From the IMG/VR virus record IMGVR_UViG_3300030090_003037, positions 1 to 25,321 of that record: a stretch of 25,321 nucleotides of DNA. One strand, written 5' to 3'. The notes under the pieces were generated by a model. It was not told the DNA's origin and did not search any database. It saw nothing but the letters and a program-made list of their open reading frames with translations. The translations under genes were made by a program, and so were the position numbers. Below, one piece after another: positions 8,512-15,232 of the stretch. Position 1 is the first letter of the stretch, and each line of letters opens with the position of its first letter. Source of the stretch: a virus.

Positions 8512-10594
8512 CAGTTCCTGGGAATCCTCCAAATCTAGGGTTTTCGGGTGTTGGGTTGGCCAAAAGCGTTTCTGGTGCTTCTTGATATTTTTCTTCTATA
8601 GCTTCGAACTCCCCACTACCTGTTAAATGGTATGGGCCTACAGTATGTATATCGACTAAACCGTTTCCTATCGCATTGCTACCAGTAGTGCCGTCCCACC
8701 AAGCAACTAAACGGTCACCAGTAATACCTGTAAAATTATCAACGCATTCATAATAATTACGAGGCGCATAATCGAATGAATTTGTGGTGACATTTGGAGT
8801 CCTTATTCTTTTGTATAAGAAATCTATCTCTTCTTGATTTATAGCCCTACTCCATACCGCCCAAGGTCCAATACAGCCATTCATAGAAGTAGTGTAAGCG
8901 TCTGTTTGCGGAGGATCATAACCTATTCTTCCAGCATAATATTCTACTGCTCCTAACATAAATGTTTGAGGAAGTGCTTTTTTGCCGAATGGATCATAAG
9001 TCATTGCTGTTCTTTCTGCCAAACTAGCAAAGTTTCCAAGGTTATCTGCTATTCTAGCTCTTCCAGCAGCGCTCTCTGTTTGTCGAGAGTTAGCGGTGTT
9101 ACTAGCATCTTTACTAACTCCATTTACAAAAAAACGTATCATGGTATCTTGATCGTTATCTTCGCCGTTTATAAAATTGGCAGTATCTATGCTATTGGTA
9201 ATTACATAAAGGTGCCACTCCCTTGAGTCTCCAGCTTGTTGTTCTTCATGTAGGGTTACGTTTCTATAAGCATTTACATTATCGTTTTGGCTAGTTGGGT
9301 TAATTAAATAACCACAATAATTTGCCGCAATAATGTTTCTTTTTTCTCCTCTTACTTTTGCCGTGCTACTGCCTTGTCTTATATTGTTTAAGCTTGTGTT
9401 GGCATTAATATTTAAAAACTGCATATTAGGCCAGTTTTGGTCATCTCTAGGAGATGTGCTTAAAACTCCAGCGCCGACAGGACTGTTGATGTTTACATTT
9501 ACCCAGCCCATTATAGTCCATGCTCCAGTAAAATGCCCAGTCAATCCATCTACCGTTGAATGAAATAATCCCGTATGGGCAGGAATCTCTGGATCGTCTT
9601 CGCTAGACATCCCCGATATTCTTACTCCACTAAAGCCACTTTGGATGTTCTGCCCTGCTACAAAACTAACTAAATCAATATCATTAAATCTTTTTCTGCA
9701 AGCTGATAGTTTTTTAGTACACCCATCTTTTTGCCAGTAAGTGGGGTTGCCATCTGGAGATTGTCCACTATTACCAGAAACACACACAAAGACTGTTTTA
9801 AGAGGTGTGCCGACTTCATTAGGATTTAGACTAGCTAACGTAATTGTCGGGCTTTCTTGTATGGCGATATCTCCTTTTACATAAGCTCTTGTCGAGTCCC
9901 ATAACGCCGAAGGATCATCAAAAAATGAGACAGGTGAGTTTGCAGGAGATTGATAGCTAGGCACAACGGGACCACCAGTGGGGTCGAGAAAAGACTCGCC
10001 GTCATCTCTTTCTATGGGTAATCCAGCGTATCTACAACCCTCCCCTCTATATTGCCAATAGCAAAACTTAGATACAATACTCCTATTGTTTACAGTAAAA
10101 TTTTCTAAGTCCAGTGGAGAGTTTAATTCAAACTCAACAAATATTTTTGACTCTTGAGTTTTTCTGCCCATCAGCCAAGTCTCATCGGTTAACTCTGCTT
10201 TAGGATCTGCTGTGCCAAATGGGTTGCCTCCCTCAAAGTTTTCGTCATCTATAAATTTAACTGATACTCTTTTTCTGACAATTTTGGCGTTTTTAAAGTC
10301 TTTATAGTTCTGTAAAAAGTTTGTGATGACATTGTTTTTGTTAGCTACTCTTATTTTTGGTCTAGCTAATTTACCATCCCCCAATATATCAAAACCCTCC
10401 GATTCAATAGCTAGAGGCAAGTATTGAACCCCTTGCCAAACCACTGACTTGTCATAAACAACTCCTCCATGAAACCCCAAAAACAAGCTGGGCTTATTGA
10501 TTCTATCAGGGAAAATTCTAAATAGCTCTAATACAGCGGTAGGCTGTAGATCTAATAAGCTACTTGCTACTTTATTTTGTCCTTCTGCCGCCAT
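8477..10594 (-). CDS. L: Minor tail protein L-like with two inserted carbohydrate-binding-type segments (705 aa)
   Basis: The N-terminal ~200 residues match lambda gpL: NSPLDLENFTVNNRSI (158-173) followed by C178 and C187 in CYWQYRGEGCRYAG, then C292 and C299 in DGCTKKLSACRKRF. In lambda gpL four such cysteines bind an iron-sulphur cluster. Two unusual insertions are seen. Residues ~228-290, between the two Cys pairs, have WDSTRAYVKGD and YWQKDGC, resembling a CBM5/12 chitin-binding-type module. Residues ~310-660 resemble a LamG/concanavalin-like jelly roll (AWTIMGWV, IRFFVNG, MNGCIGPWAVWSRAIN). The canonical C-terminal FGGFPG returns at 688-693. It is first in the tail-tip operon. No good Shine-Dalgarno is visible; a GTGTAA element sits just upstream. 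Confidence 0.85.
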   Translation of the reverse strand: MAAEGQNKVASSLLDLQPTAVLELFRIFPDRINKPSLFLGFHGGVVYDKSVVWQGVQYLPLAIESEGFDILGDGKLARPKIRVANKNNVITNFLQNYKDFKNAKIVRKRVSVKFIDDENFEGGNPFGTADPKAELTDETWLMGRKTQESKIFVEFELNSPLDLENFTVNNRSIVSKFCYWQYRGEGCRYAGLPIERDDGESFLDPTGGPVVPSYQSPANSPVSFFDDPSALWDSTRAYVKGDIAIQESPTITLASLNPNEVGTPLKTVFVCVSGNSGQSPDGNPTYWQKDGCTKKLSACRKRFNDIDLVSFVAGQNIQSGFSGVRISGMSSEDDPEIPAHTGLFHSTVDGLTGHFTGAWTIMGWVNVNINSPVGAGVLSTSPRDDQNWPNMQFLNINANTSLNNIRQGSSTAKVRGEKRNIIAANYCGYLINPTSQNDNVNAYRNVTLHEEQQAGDSREWHLYVITNSIDTANFINGEDNDQDTMIRFFVNGVSKDASNTANSRQTESAAGRARIADNLGNFASLAERTAMTYDPFGKKALPQTFMLGAVEYYAGRIGYDPPQTDAYTTSMNGCIGPWAVWSRAINQEEIDFLYKRIRTPNVTTNSFDYAPRNYYECVDNFTGITGDRLVAWWDGTTGSNAIGNGLVDIHTVGPYHLTGSGEFEAIEEKYQEAPETLLANPTPENPRFGGFPGTDGFSYGRNVQV

Positions 10595-10600
10595 ATTTTA

Positions 10601-10620
10601 ATTTACACTTCATTATTATA
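10601..10620 (-). promoter_or_regulatory. Putative promoter of the tail-tip operon (GTGTAAAT class, plus upstream TATAAT)
   Basis: Reading the minus strand, GTGTAAAT (10608-10601) is followed by TAAAAT and then the ATG of the L-like gene. This is the same GTGTAA element found 8-10 bases before five other start codons here. Ten bases further up is TATAAT (10620-10615), an alternative sigma70-type -10 that would give a 14-base leader. No TTGACA-like -35 is seen. Confidence 0.5.
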
Positions 10621-10624
10621 TAAT
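10619..10624 (+). promoter_or_regulatory. Possible -10 box for the rightward spanin operon
   Basis: TATAAT lies 11 bases before the GTG start at 10636, inside the 41-base divergent gap between the tail operon and the rightward genes. It overlaps the minus-strand TATAAT because the AT-rich core is nearly palindromic. No convincing -35 is present, so this is tentative. Confidence 0.35.
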
Positions 10625-10635
10625 ATTAAAAAGAA

Positions 10636-11346
10636 GTGAAAATTACACAGTTAAAAGAAACATCAGAGGCATGGGAGCATTTTTATGATTTTTGTGTTAA
10701 ATCTAAACCTTATGATTTTTGCTCGATAAAATCTAAAACCCTTAGAGACTGTAAAATAAAAAATAGTTTTGATGAATTCTCGTCATATGATGTCTATAAA
10801 GCACAAGAGGCAAATACCCTTATAGGTTTTTGTTTTTTAAAAGAAGAAGAGTTTTGTTTTGATGTAGCTTTTATATTTGGTATCTGGCGTAGCGTTAGAA
10901 GCTCTAAATTAATAGAGGCTACCCATGCAATATTTCATGAGGCTTTAAGCAAAAGTAATAAAAAATATTTAAAAAGCGAAATAAGACGCACATTTAAAGT
11001 AGATCCATACAAAAAATGGATTGAAAAATATGATAAGACTGCTATTATTTTTAACGACGATAACAATACTGTAGTTTGGTGCAATAGAAACGTAATGACT
11101 GTTAAATTTAAAGTAGTAGGAACAAATAAAACCACAGAATATTTGATGGGGAAAGAACTCCTGTTGGGGAAAACACAAAAAATCCCTCACGGTTTAATGA
11201 GAGAATTCAATGATGGAGAAAAAACTTACCTAGTTGATGAAAAAGGGGTTGACTTCCTATCTGAATCTGTTTTGCTGCATGGAGTTATTTCTGATAACGA
11301 AAAAAATGTAGGGAATATTTCTCTACAATTCATACCAGACAAATGA
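10636..11346 (+). CDS. Phage protein of unknown function, possibly GNAT-like (236 aa)
   Basis: I do not recognise the family with certainty. The start is GTG at 10636; no ATG lies upstream in frame within the short divergent gap. Residues ~60-140 (NTLIGFCFLKEE, then a helix with SSKLIEATHAIFHEAL, then IRRTFKVDPYKKWIEKY) have the strand-helix-strand layout and 'family-then-partner-strand' look of phage GNAT-fold proteins, but no clear acetyl-CoA loop is visible. Residues ~150-236 form a second, beta-rich part. It heads an operon with the next small gene (ATGA overlap) and the spanins, and sits next to the tail-tip operon, so a virion-related or lysis-time role is plausible but unproven. Confidence 0.6.
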   Translation: MKITQLKETSEAWEHFYDFCVKSKPYDFCSIKSKTLRDCKIKNSFDEFSSYDVYKAQEANTLIGFCFLKEEEFCFDVAFIFGIWRSVRSSKLIEATHAIFHEALSKSNKKYLKSEIRRTFKVDPYKKWIEKYDKTAIIFNDDNNTVVWCNRNVMTVKFKVVGTNKTTEYLMGKELLLGKTQKIPHGLMREFNDGEKTYLVDEKGVDFLSESVLLHGVISDNEKNVGNISLQFIPDK

Positions 11347-11543
11347 AAAAAGAAGTTATCCTTTACAGGGTATATACAAAGAAGGGCGAGTATCATCACG
11401 GTTACAGCGCAAAGCTAGAGGGTTCTCGCAATTGGGCTATCGATTGTGCTAAAACAATTCGTGGTCGAGTTACTGAAGTTTATGACGATATAGATGGGCC
11501 AGAAGAGGCGATCTTTGATTATAATAAGAAAGTAAAAAAATAA
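11343..11543 (+). CDS. Small hypothetical protein (66 aa)
   Basis: Not recognised. It is short and basic, rich in Lys and Tyr (YRVYTKKGEYHHGY near the N-terminus), with no membrane segment or cysteine cluster. The ATG overlaps the previous stop as ATGA, and its stop overlaps the i-spanin start as TAATG, so it lies inside a tightly coupled unit. Coupling on both sides and a clean frame support a real gene; there is no basis for a function. Confidence 0.65.
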   Translation: MKKEVILYRVYTKKGEYHHGYSAKLEGSRNWAIDCAKTIRGRVTEVYDDIDGPEEAIFDYNKKVKK

Positions 11544-11812
11544 TGCTTTCGCTAATTAAATCTATTTTAAAATCATTAGAATTATTTTTAAATATTAAAA
11601 ATAACAAGTTTTACTATGACATACATAGGGAACACAATAAAAGAGAAGACGAACTTATAAATGAAATTGAAAAACTTAGGCAAACTGGCACTAGTTGGGA
11701 CGCTGATAGGGCTGACCTCCTGCGCCAGCGACTCGACTCTGAACGTAAACAATTTGAACATCTATCAACCTTCTACTCTAAGACTGACGAAGGGGTCTCC
11801 GATACAGACTAA
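11543..11812 (+). CDS. Inner-membrane spanin subunit, Rz-like (89 aa)
   Basis: Likely the i-spanin, which fuses inner and outer membranes at the end of lysis together with the lipoprotein subunit. The N-terminal ~18 residues (MLSLIKSILKSLELFLNI) form a short hydrophobic/amphipathic anchor. The rest is a charged, heptad-like helix (residues ~25-80) typical of the periplasmic coiled coil of Rz proteins. The anchor is weaker than in lambda Rz. The decisive evidence is that a lipoprotein gene with an exact lipobox starts inside this gene in the +1 frame (11661) and runs past its end, the classical overlapping Rz/Rz1 architecture. Confidence 0.72.
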   Translation: MLSLIKSILKSLELFLNIKNNKFYYDIHREHNKREDELINEIEKLRQTGTSWDADRADLLRQRLDSERKQFEHLSTFYSKTDEGVSDTD

Positions 11813-11903
11813 AGATGGCGTATACACTCCCCAAACTGATGAAGTTTGGCATTCCGATGCGAGATATCGCCGCCTAGAGAGAGAAATTTATTCAGGAAAG
11901 TGA
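11661..11903 (+). CDS. Outer-membrane spanin lipoprotein, Rz1-like (80 aa)
   Basis: The N-terminus is a lipoprotein signal: Lys-rich start, hydrophobic stretch LALVGTLIGL, and lipobox LTSC with Cys21 as the lipidated residue. The mature part is 60 residues. The ATG at 11661 lies within the i-spanin gene in another frame, and the gene extends 91 bases beyond it. The residue after the Cys is Ala, not Asp, consistent with sorting to the outer membrane. With the adjacent coiled-coil protein it forms the spanin complex. It is separated from holin and endolysin by the outer-membrane barrel cassette, so it is probably transcribed with the 10636 unit. Confidence 0.83.
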   Translation: MKLKNLGKLALVGTLIGLTSCASDSTLNVNNLNIYQPSTLRLTKGSPIQTKDGVYTPQTDEVWHSDARYRRLEREIYSGK

Positions 11904-11910
11904 CACTTAA

Positions 11911-11918
11911 TGTGTAAA
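11911..11918 (+). promoter_or_regulatory. Additional GTGTAAAT-type element upstream of the barrel promoter
   Basis: GTGTAAAT at about 11912-11919 lies right after the o-spanin gene and some 40 bases before the next start codon, unlike the other copies that sit 8-10 bases before an ATG. It is part of a small dyad (ACACTTAATGTGT). It could be a second promoter giving the barrel gene a short leader, or a chance match. Confidence 0.25.
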
Positions 11919-11923
11919 TTTAA

Positions 11924-11951
11924 TTGACAAACATTACAATACTGTAATAAT
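11924..11951 (+). promoter_or_regulatory. Strong sigma70-type promoter with internal dyad (operator candidate) for the outer-membrane protein gene
   Basis: A perfect -35 TTGACA (11924-11929) is followed after 16 bases by AATAAT (11946-11951), preceded by TG to make an extended -10. The predicted transcription start is within about two bases of the ATG at 11960, so the mRNA would be nearly leaderless. The spacer and -10 contain a perfect inverted repeat, ATTACA-4-TGTAAT (11933-11948), ideally placed for a repressor or activator. Confidence 0.72.
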
Positions 11952-11959
11952 ACAAAAAT

Positions 11960-12643
11960 ATGAAAACACTACTAGTTGGTCTTATGACCGTATTGGGCGT
12001 TGCTTTTAGCATCGCAGGTTCTGAAGCTACAACTCTCGCCTCTAATATTAAGGGCGAAGCTGGAGCTTCTATTTCTAATTTCACAACAGATAGAGGTCTT
12101 GCTACTAGGGAAGATTCTCTTGGAGCTTCTATTTTGTTGGGCGCTCCCGTTGGTGGAGGCACTGTAGCTTTTGACTTTGCTCTTAGCGACACTGATAATG
12201 GCGGTGAGCTTGATTTTGGAGTTTCTTATGGTAAAGGTGTTACTTTGTTTGGCCAAGATTTTGATCTTACTGCTGGTATTTCTAGCGTAGAATCTGTCTT
12301 TGGCGATAGAGAAGAAGTCTTTGTTGGTTTGGGTTATACTTGGGTCGCAGATTTTACAGCGACTGTGTGGCATGAAGATAATAATGAGTGGTACGGAGTT
12401 GAGCTTGGAGCGTCTTATGATATCGAGACTCCTGTGGCTGGACTTGTTGCTACTCCATTTGCGACAGTAAACATCGCAGATGAATATAGTGCTGTAGAAG
12501 TTGGGGTAAAAGCAACTTATAAAGTTAGCGACCAACTTTCTGTTGGAGCCAAAGCTTCTTATAATACTAACGATTTCGACGGCACCTCTTTTGATGTTGA
12601 TAACGAATGGATTATTGGAGCAGGAGCTTCATTTAAGTTTTAA
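11960..12643 (+). CDS. Outer-membrane beta-barrel protein, phage-encoded (227 aa)
   Basis: The protein has a cleavable signal peptide (MKTLLVGLMTVLGVAFSIAGSEA region, cleavage near residue 23), then alternating beta-strand segments rich in Gly, Ala, Tyr and Asp, ending in a C-terminal strand GAGASFKF whose terminal Phe is the usual signal for outer-membrane insertion by the BAM machinery. The size suggests an 8-10-stranded barrel. Phage-encoded barrels such as lambda Lom remodel the host surface; here surface change or exclusion of other phages is inference. The gene has its own promoter, dyad and terminator and lies between the spanins and the holin, the pattern of a moron. A repeated in-frame GGAGCTTCTATT near 12061 and 12121 reflects repeated hairpin-strand coding. 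Confidence 0.85.
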   Translation: MKTLLVGLMTVLGVAFSIAGSEATTLASNIKGEAGASISNFTTDRGLATREDSLGASILLGAPVGGGTVAFDFALSDTDNGGELDFGVSYGKGVTLFGQDFDLTAGISSVESVFGDREEVFVGLGYTWVADFTATVWHEDNNEWYGVELGASYDIETPVAGLVATPFATVNIADEYSAVEVGVKATYKVSDQLSVGAKASYNTNDFDGTSFDVDNEWIIGAGASFKF

Positions 12644-12670
12644 TATTAAAGCTTTTTAAAAAAATAAAAG

Positions 12671-12699
12671 AAAAGCCTCCCGCAAGGGGGGCTTTTTTT
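12671..12699 (+). terminator. Rho-independent terminator after the barrel gene
   Basis: The stem GCCTCCC/GGGGGGC closes a GCAA tetraloop (12682-12685), is extended by A-T pairs, and is followed by seven T residues. It lies 27 bases after the barrel stop and just before the holin promoter element, so it insulates the barrel cassette. Confidence 0.9.
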
Positions 12700-12706
12700 G
12701 TATTCC

Positions 12707-12714
12707 GTGTAAAT
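12707..12714 (+). promoter_or_regulatory. GTGTAAAT element before the holin gene
   Basis: GTGTAAAT is followed by AATTAAAC and the ATG at 12723. The core ends ten bases before the start codon. The would-be -35 position falls in the terminator and has no TTGACA-like sequence, and no Shine-Dalgarno is visible, suggesting a phage-specific promoter with a leaderless or very short-leader mRNA. Confidence 0.5.
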
Positions 12715-12722
12715 AATTAAAC

Positions 12723-13040
12723 ATGGAACCTGAAAAGTCTATTTTAAAAGAGTTTTTAAACGGAGGATGGTTAGTGCCACTTGTTGGTGCTGCTGCGATG
12801 TTTGCTAGGTTATTGTCTGGGAACAGTGGTTTATCTTTAAAACAACAATTTAAAAGAGTAGCTACGGCAGCTATTGCTGCTGGCATCGCTTGGTTTGTAT
12901 TAGAACAGACAGATGTTTCATCTCTTACAAAAGCAATCACCTATGGTATTATAGGTGTAATTAGTCCAGAGGTAATTAGTGGGATTGTAAGGTTAGGAGA
13001 AAAATTCGCTAAGAACCCAGAAAAATTTATTAAGAAATGA
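12723..13040 (+). CDS. Holin, LydA / holin superfamily III-like (105 aa)
   Basis: Small inner-membrane protein with about three hydrophobic segments: residues ~14-31 (GGWLVPLVGAAAMFARLL), ~46-62 (VATAAIAAGIAWFVL) and ~69-90 (ITYGIIGVISPEVISGIV), plus a Lys-rich C-terminal tail. The GGWLVPLxGAAxM segment is typical of LydA-like phage holins. It leads an operon with a two-TM periplasmic protein and a CHAP endolysin, the expected setting for a holin that triggers lysis. The stop overlaps the next ATG as ATGA. Confidence 0.78.
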   Translation: MEPEKSILKEFLNGGWLVPLVGAAAMFARLLSGNSGLSLKQQFKRVATAAIAAGIAWFVLEQTDVSSLTKAITYGIIGVISPEVISGIVRLGEKFAKNPEKFIKK

Positions 13041-13642
13041 GACCAAAGTTTATTGTTTATTGTTTAGCCGCCATCTGTTTTGCCTTTGCTACTAAAGGTT
13101 TGCTTTTGACAGAAAATATCCAGAACACGCTAAAAGAAAATGCAAGGCAATCAGAGTCTTCTATTATGGAAATAGGAATGTGTTTTGATTGGTATGGCGT
13201 AATTATTGTAGATTCGGTTGTAAAAACATCTCACGGTGTCATAACTCCAGCAGAAATGGTAGAGACCTTAGAGGAGGAGAGGGTATATAAGGATGAATAT
13301 TTAGAAGGCTATAAGAAGGATATAACCCCAAAAGAGGTTGAGTATGCAGATTTTGTATTCGAACAAGAAAAGAAAATAAATCTTTATGTTAACCAATTAA
13401 TTGAATGGGGTAATACAAATAATGTTGAATTGATTAAAGCATCAGTTCCTACGATGTATGAGATGACTGACCCGACAATAGAAGCCATCAACAACATCAT
13501 GGATACAAAAATGTATTACAATGAGGAACAAGCTGCGATTTTAAATGAAAAAATAACTGATTACAAAAACTTCATGATACTAACAGTTGTTTTATGTATT
13601 GTGATGTCTGTGTGTGCTAGTTTTAGTAGAAGGTGTGCATAA
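13037..13642 (+). CDS. Two-TM protein with periplasmic helical bundle, resembling a chemoreceptor sensor domain (201 aa)
   Basis: Residues ~5-24 and ~178-197 are membrane spans; the ~155 residues between are almost entirely helical and charged, with long amphipathic stretches, resembling the four-helix-bundle ligand-binding domain of methyl-accepting chemotaxis proteins. There is no HAMP or signalling domain: the protein ends seven residues after the second span. It is coupled to the holin (ATGA) and the endolysin (TAATG), so it belongs to the lysis cassette. A role in lysis timing, for example as an antiholin-like periplasmic sensor, is inference from position and topology. No family is recognised with certainty. 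Confidence 0.65.
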   Translation: MRPKFIVYCLAAICFAFATKGLLLTENIQNTLKENARQSESSIMEIGMCFDWYGVIIVDSVVKTSHGVITPAEMVETLEEERVYKDEYLEGYKKDITPKEVEYADFVFEQEKKINLYVNQLIEWGNTNNVELIKASVPTMYEMTDPTIEAINNIMDTKMYYNEEQAAILNEKITDYKNFMILTVVLCIVMSVCASFSRRCA

Positions 13643-14262
13643 TGAATTTTAAAGGTAAAAAAGAAGTAGTAAGAGCGGTTCAGAAACTCCTTGGAGTATC
13701 TGCTGACGGTGCTGATGGACCCGTCACTTGGAATGCTATTTTAGCCAAGTTATCTACTAAGGAACCTGTAGCTTCTGGTGGCACCATACCAGAGAAAATG
13801 GTATCTTTAGCTAGGGAAGAAATAGGAGTTTCTGAAGTCGATGGTAGTAATTGTGGGCCAAGAGTAGATGAATATAAAGCTGCCACATGGTTAGATGCCG
13901 ACAAAGGTTGGCCGTGGTGTGCTGCTTTTATTTGTTGGCTTGTGAGAGAAGCTATAGAGGGAGAAGATGTAAAATTCAAGAGACCTAGAACTGCTGGAGC
14001 TTGGGATTTTGAAAACTGGGCTAAACAACAAAGCACAAATGGAGTCGAGCTTCGTAAACCTACAAACGAAGATATTAAAGCAGGTGATATTGTTGTATTT
14101 ACTTTTTCTCATATTGGATTAGCTGTAAAGGACGCAGACTCAAGTGGTTATGTAGTTACTATTGAGGGTAACACAAATGGGGCGGGAAGCAGAGAGGGAG
14201 GTTCTGTTTTAGAAAAGAAGCGCCATGTTTCTAAAATAAGAAGCAGAATAAGAATACTTTAG
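13642..14262 (+). CDS. Endolysin: peptidoglycan-binding segment plus CHAP peptidase domain (206 aa)
   Basis: Cell-wall hydrolase released through the holin. Residues ~5-37 (VRAVQKLLGVSADGADGPVT) match a peptidoglycan-binding domain 1 repeat. Residues ~50-206 match a CHAP amidase/endopeptidase with catalytic Cys93 in WPWCAAFICW, His157 in FSHIGLAV, and Glu175/Asn177 in TIEGNT. The start is ATG 13642, overlapping the previous stop as TAATG; an in-frame GTG at 13633 would add only three residues. No signal peptide is present, so release depends on the holin. Confidence 0.88.
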   Translation: MNFKGKKEVVRAVQKLLGVSADGADGPVTWNAILAKLSTKEPVASGGTIPEKMVSLAREEIGVSEVDGSNCGPRVDEYKAATWLDADKGWPWCAAFICWLVREAIEGEDVKFKRPRTAGAWDFENWAKQQSTNGVELRKPTNEDIKAGDIVVFTFSHIGLAVKDADSSGYVVTIEGNTNGAGSREGGSVLEKKRHVSKIRSRIRIL

Positions 14263-14290
14263 TAGACATATATCCTACTGTTTATATAAT
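14263..14290 (+). promoter_or_regulatory. Sigma70-type promoter giving a predicted leaderless transcript
   Basis: TAGACA (14263-14268), 16 bases, then TATAAT (14285-14290). The ATG at 14297 falls seven bases after the -10, exactly where transcription should start, so the mRNA would begin at or next to its start codon. Confidence 0.65.
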
Positions 14291-14296
14291 ACTTTG

Positions 14297-14596
14297 ATGA
14301 ACAAGGTCAACATCAAAGTAAATAGTCACGACATCTTTAATTTTGTTGTGGGTAATTCTGTTTTTGATCCTATCGAAAGATGCATCGACCCCACACGATA
14401 CGAAGTTTTTGATGGTTTTGTCTATGATAGTAAAACTAAAGAAAACATTACGCAAAGCCATGAATATCAGAGGTTTTGCTGGGAGGTCACTAAATTAAAA
14501 CAGTTGGCTAGAAAAATGGAGAGGAGGGAAGTGGAAAGTGTTTGTGAAGAAATCGCTGAAATTGCACCTACATACGTTCTTTTGAATCATGGCTAA
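14297..14596 (+). CDS. Hypothetical phage protein (99 aa)
   Basis: Not recognised. The N-terminal half is mixed strand/loop with a Cys and Asp-Pro motifs (FDPIERCIDPTRYEVFDGF); the C-terminal half is helical and basic/acidic (KLKQLARKMERREVESVCEE). No membrane segment is present. A TTG at 14294 precedes the ATG, but ATG 14297 fits the predicted leaderless start. It overlaps the next small gene by eight bases. Confidence 0.6.
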   Translation: MNKVNIKVNSHDIFNFVVGNSVFDPIERCIDPTRYEVFDGFVYDSKTKENITQSHEYQRFCWEVTKLKQLARKMERREVESVCEEIAEIAPTYVLLNHG

Positions 14597-14735
14597 GAAA
14601 TCTACATTACAATCTAAATATTCACTTAAGAAAAAAGTGAAAAATAAAGGCGTTCACGCTAAAAATAAAAGCTCTAACCATAAACAAAGTAAAAACTACG
14701 TAAAGAAATATAGAGGACAAGGGAAAAAAAGATGA
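14589..14735 (+). CDS. Very small, highly basic phage protein (48 aa)
   Basis: The reading frame starts at ATG 14589 within the previous gene and ends with a TGA that overlaps the next ATG (ATGA at 14732). About 40% of residues are Lys or Arg, spread along the chain, with few hydrophobics, ending NYVKKYRGQGKKR. Small proteins ending in a 'KNYxKxYRGQG' stretch recur in aquatic phages; function unknown, nucleic-acid binding is plausible from charge. Coupling on both sides and the typical C-terminus support it as real. Confidence 0.7.
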   Translation: MAKKSTLQSKYSLKKKVKNKGVHAKNKSSNHKQSKNYVKKYRGQGKKR

Positions 14736-15232
14736 TAACATTACCAATCAAAAGAGAGTTATACGATTATAGTAAAAAACTAATAGAAGAAAACAATTTC
14801 GGTCAGAGAGGTAAAGACGATGGTAGCCCAAAAGAACAATTTATTGGTATTCTATCTGAAAATATGGTGAGGCAGTATCTAGAGCTTCCGTTAATAGAAC
14901 CTAAAGGCTTCGATGGTGGTTATGATATCATGTATAAAGAGAAAAAGGCTGATATAAAATCAATGAATAGGACTGTGGACCCCAAACCTTTTTACATAAA
15001 TAATGTTTTTGATGTTCAATTAAAACATCCATCAGAAGTTTATATCTTTACTTCTCTAAATACTAAAAAGAAAAACCTGTCTATCTGTGGATGGGTATCA
15101 AAAGACGATTTTAAAAAGAGGGCATCTTTCTATCCTAAAGGGACAGTCCGAATGAGAGGCCCAGAACCCTTTCCTCTAAGAGCAGACAATTGGGAAATTA
15201 AAAATGAAGATTTAAATGAATTTAGTAAATGA
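14732..15232 (+). CDS. Possible PD-(D/E)XK nuclease-fold protein (166 aa)
   Basis: Residues ~36-80 have the order expected of the fold: a helix with Glu43 (FIGILSENMVRQYL), then a strand with Asp64 in GGYDIMY, then ADIKS with Asp74 and Lys76 as the (D/E)XK element. The C-terminal half alternates strands and loops (YIFTSLNTKKKNLSICGWV) as in several phage proteins with a restriction-endonuclease-like core. No DNA-binding domain is visible. It is coupled to the upstream basic mini-gene by ATGA and overlaps the pyrophosphatase start by 17 bases. Fold assignment is by motif only. Confidence 0.55.
   Translation: MITLPIKRELYDYSKKLIEENNFGQRGKDDGSPKEQFIGILSENMVRQYLELPLIEPKGFDGGYDIMYKEKKADIKSMNRTVDPKPFYINNVFDVQLKHPSEVYIFTSLNTKKKNLSICGWVSKDDFKKRASFYPKGTVRMRGPEPFPLRADNWEIKNEDLNEFSK

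Noticed and set aside
8512-8532. TTG start extending the K-like gene by seven codons
   Set aside because: ATG 8511 has AGGA at five bases, and the longer form would increase the overlap with the L-like gene without adding family sequence.
11972-12535. 187-aa open frame on the minus strand
   Set aside because: It is antisense to the outer-membrane barrel gene, which has signal peptide, promoter and terminator; the minus frame has no domain, no start signal, and Ser/Lys-rich random composition.
12656-12940. 94-aa minus-strand frame over the terminator and holin
   Set aside because: It runs through a strong terminator hairpin and is antisense to a holin with clear membrane segments.
12955-12960. 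Other GTGTAA matches inside genes (12955, 18790, 22756)
   Set aside because: They lie within coding regions and are not followed at 8-10 bases by a plausible start codon; matches of this number are expected by chance.
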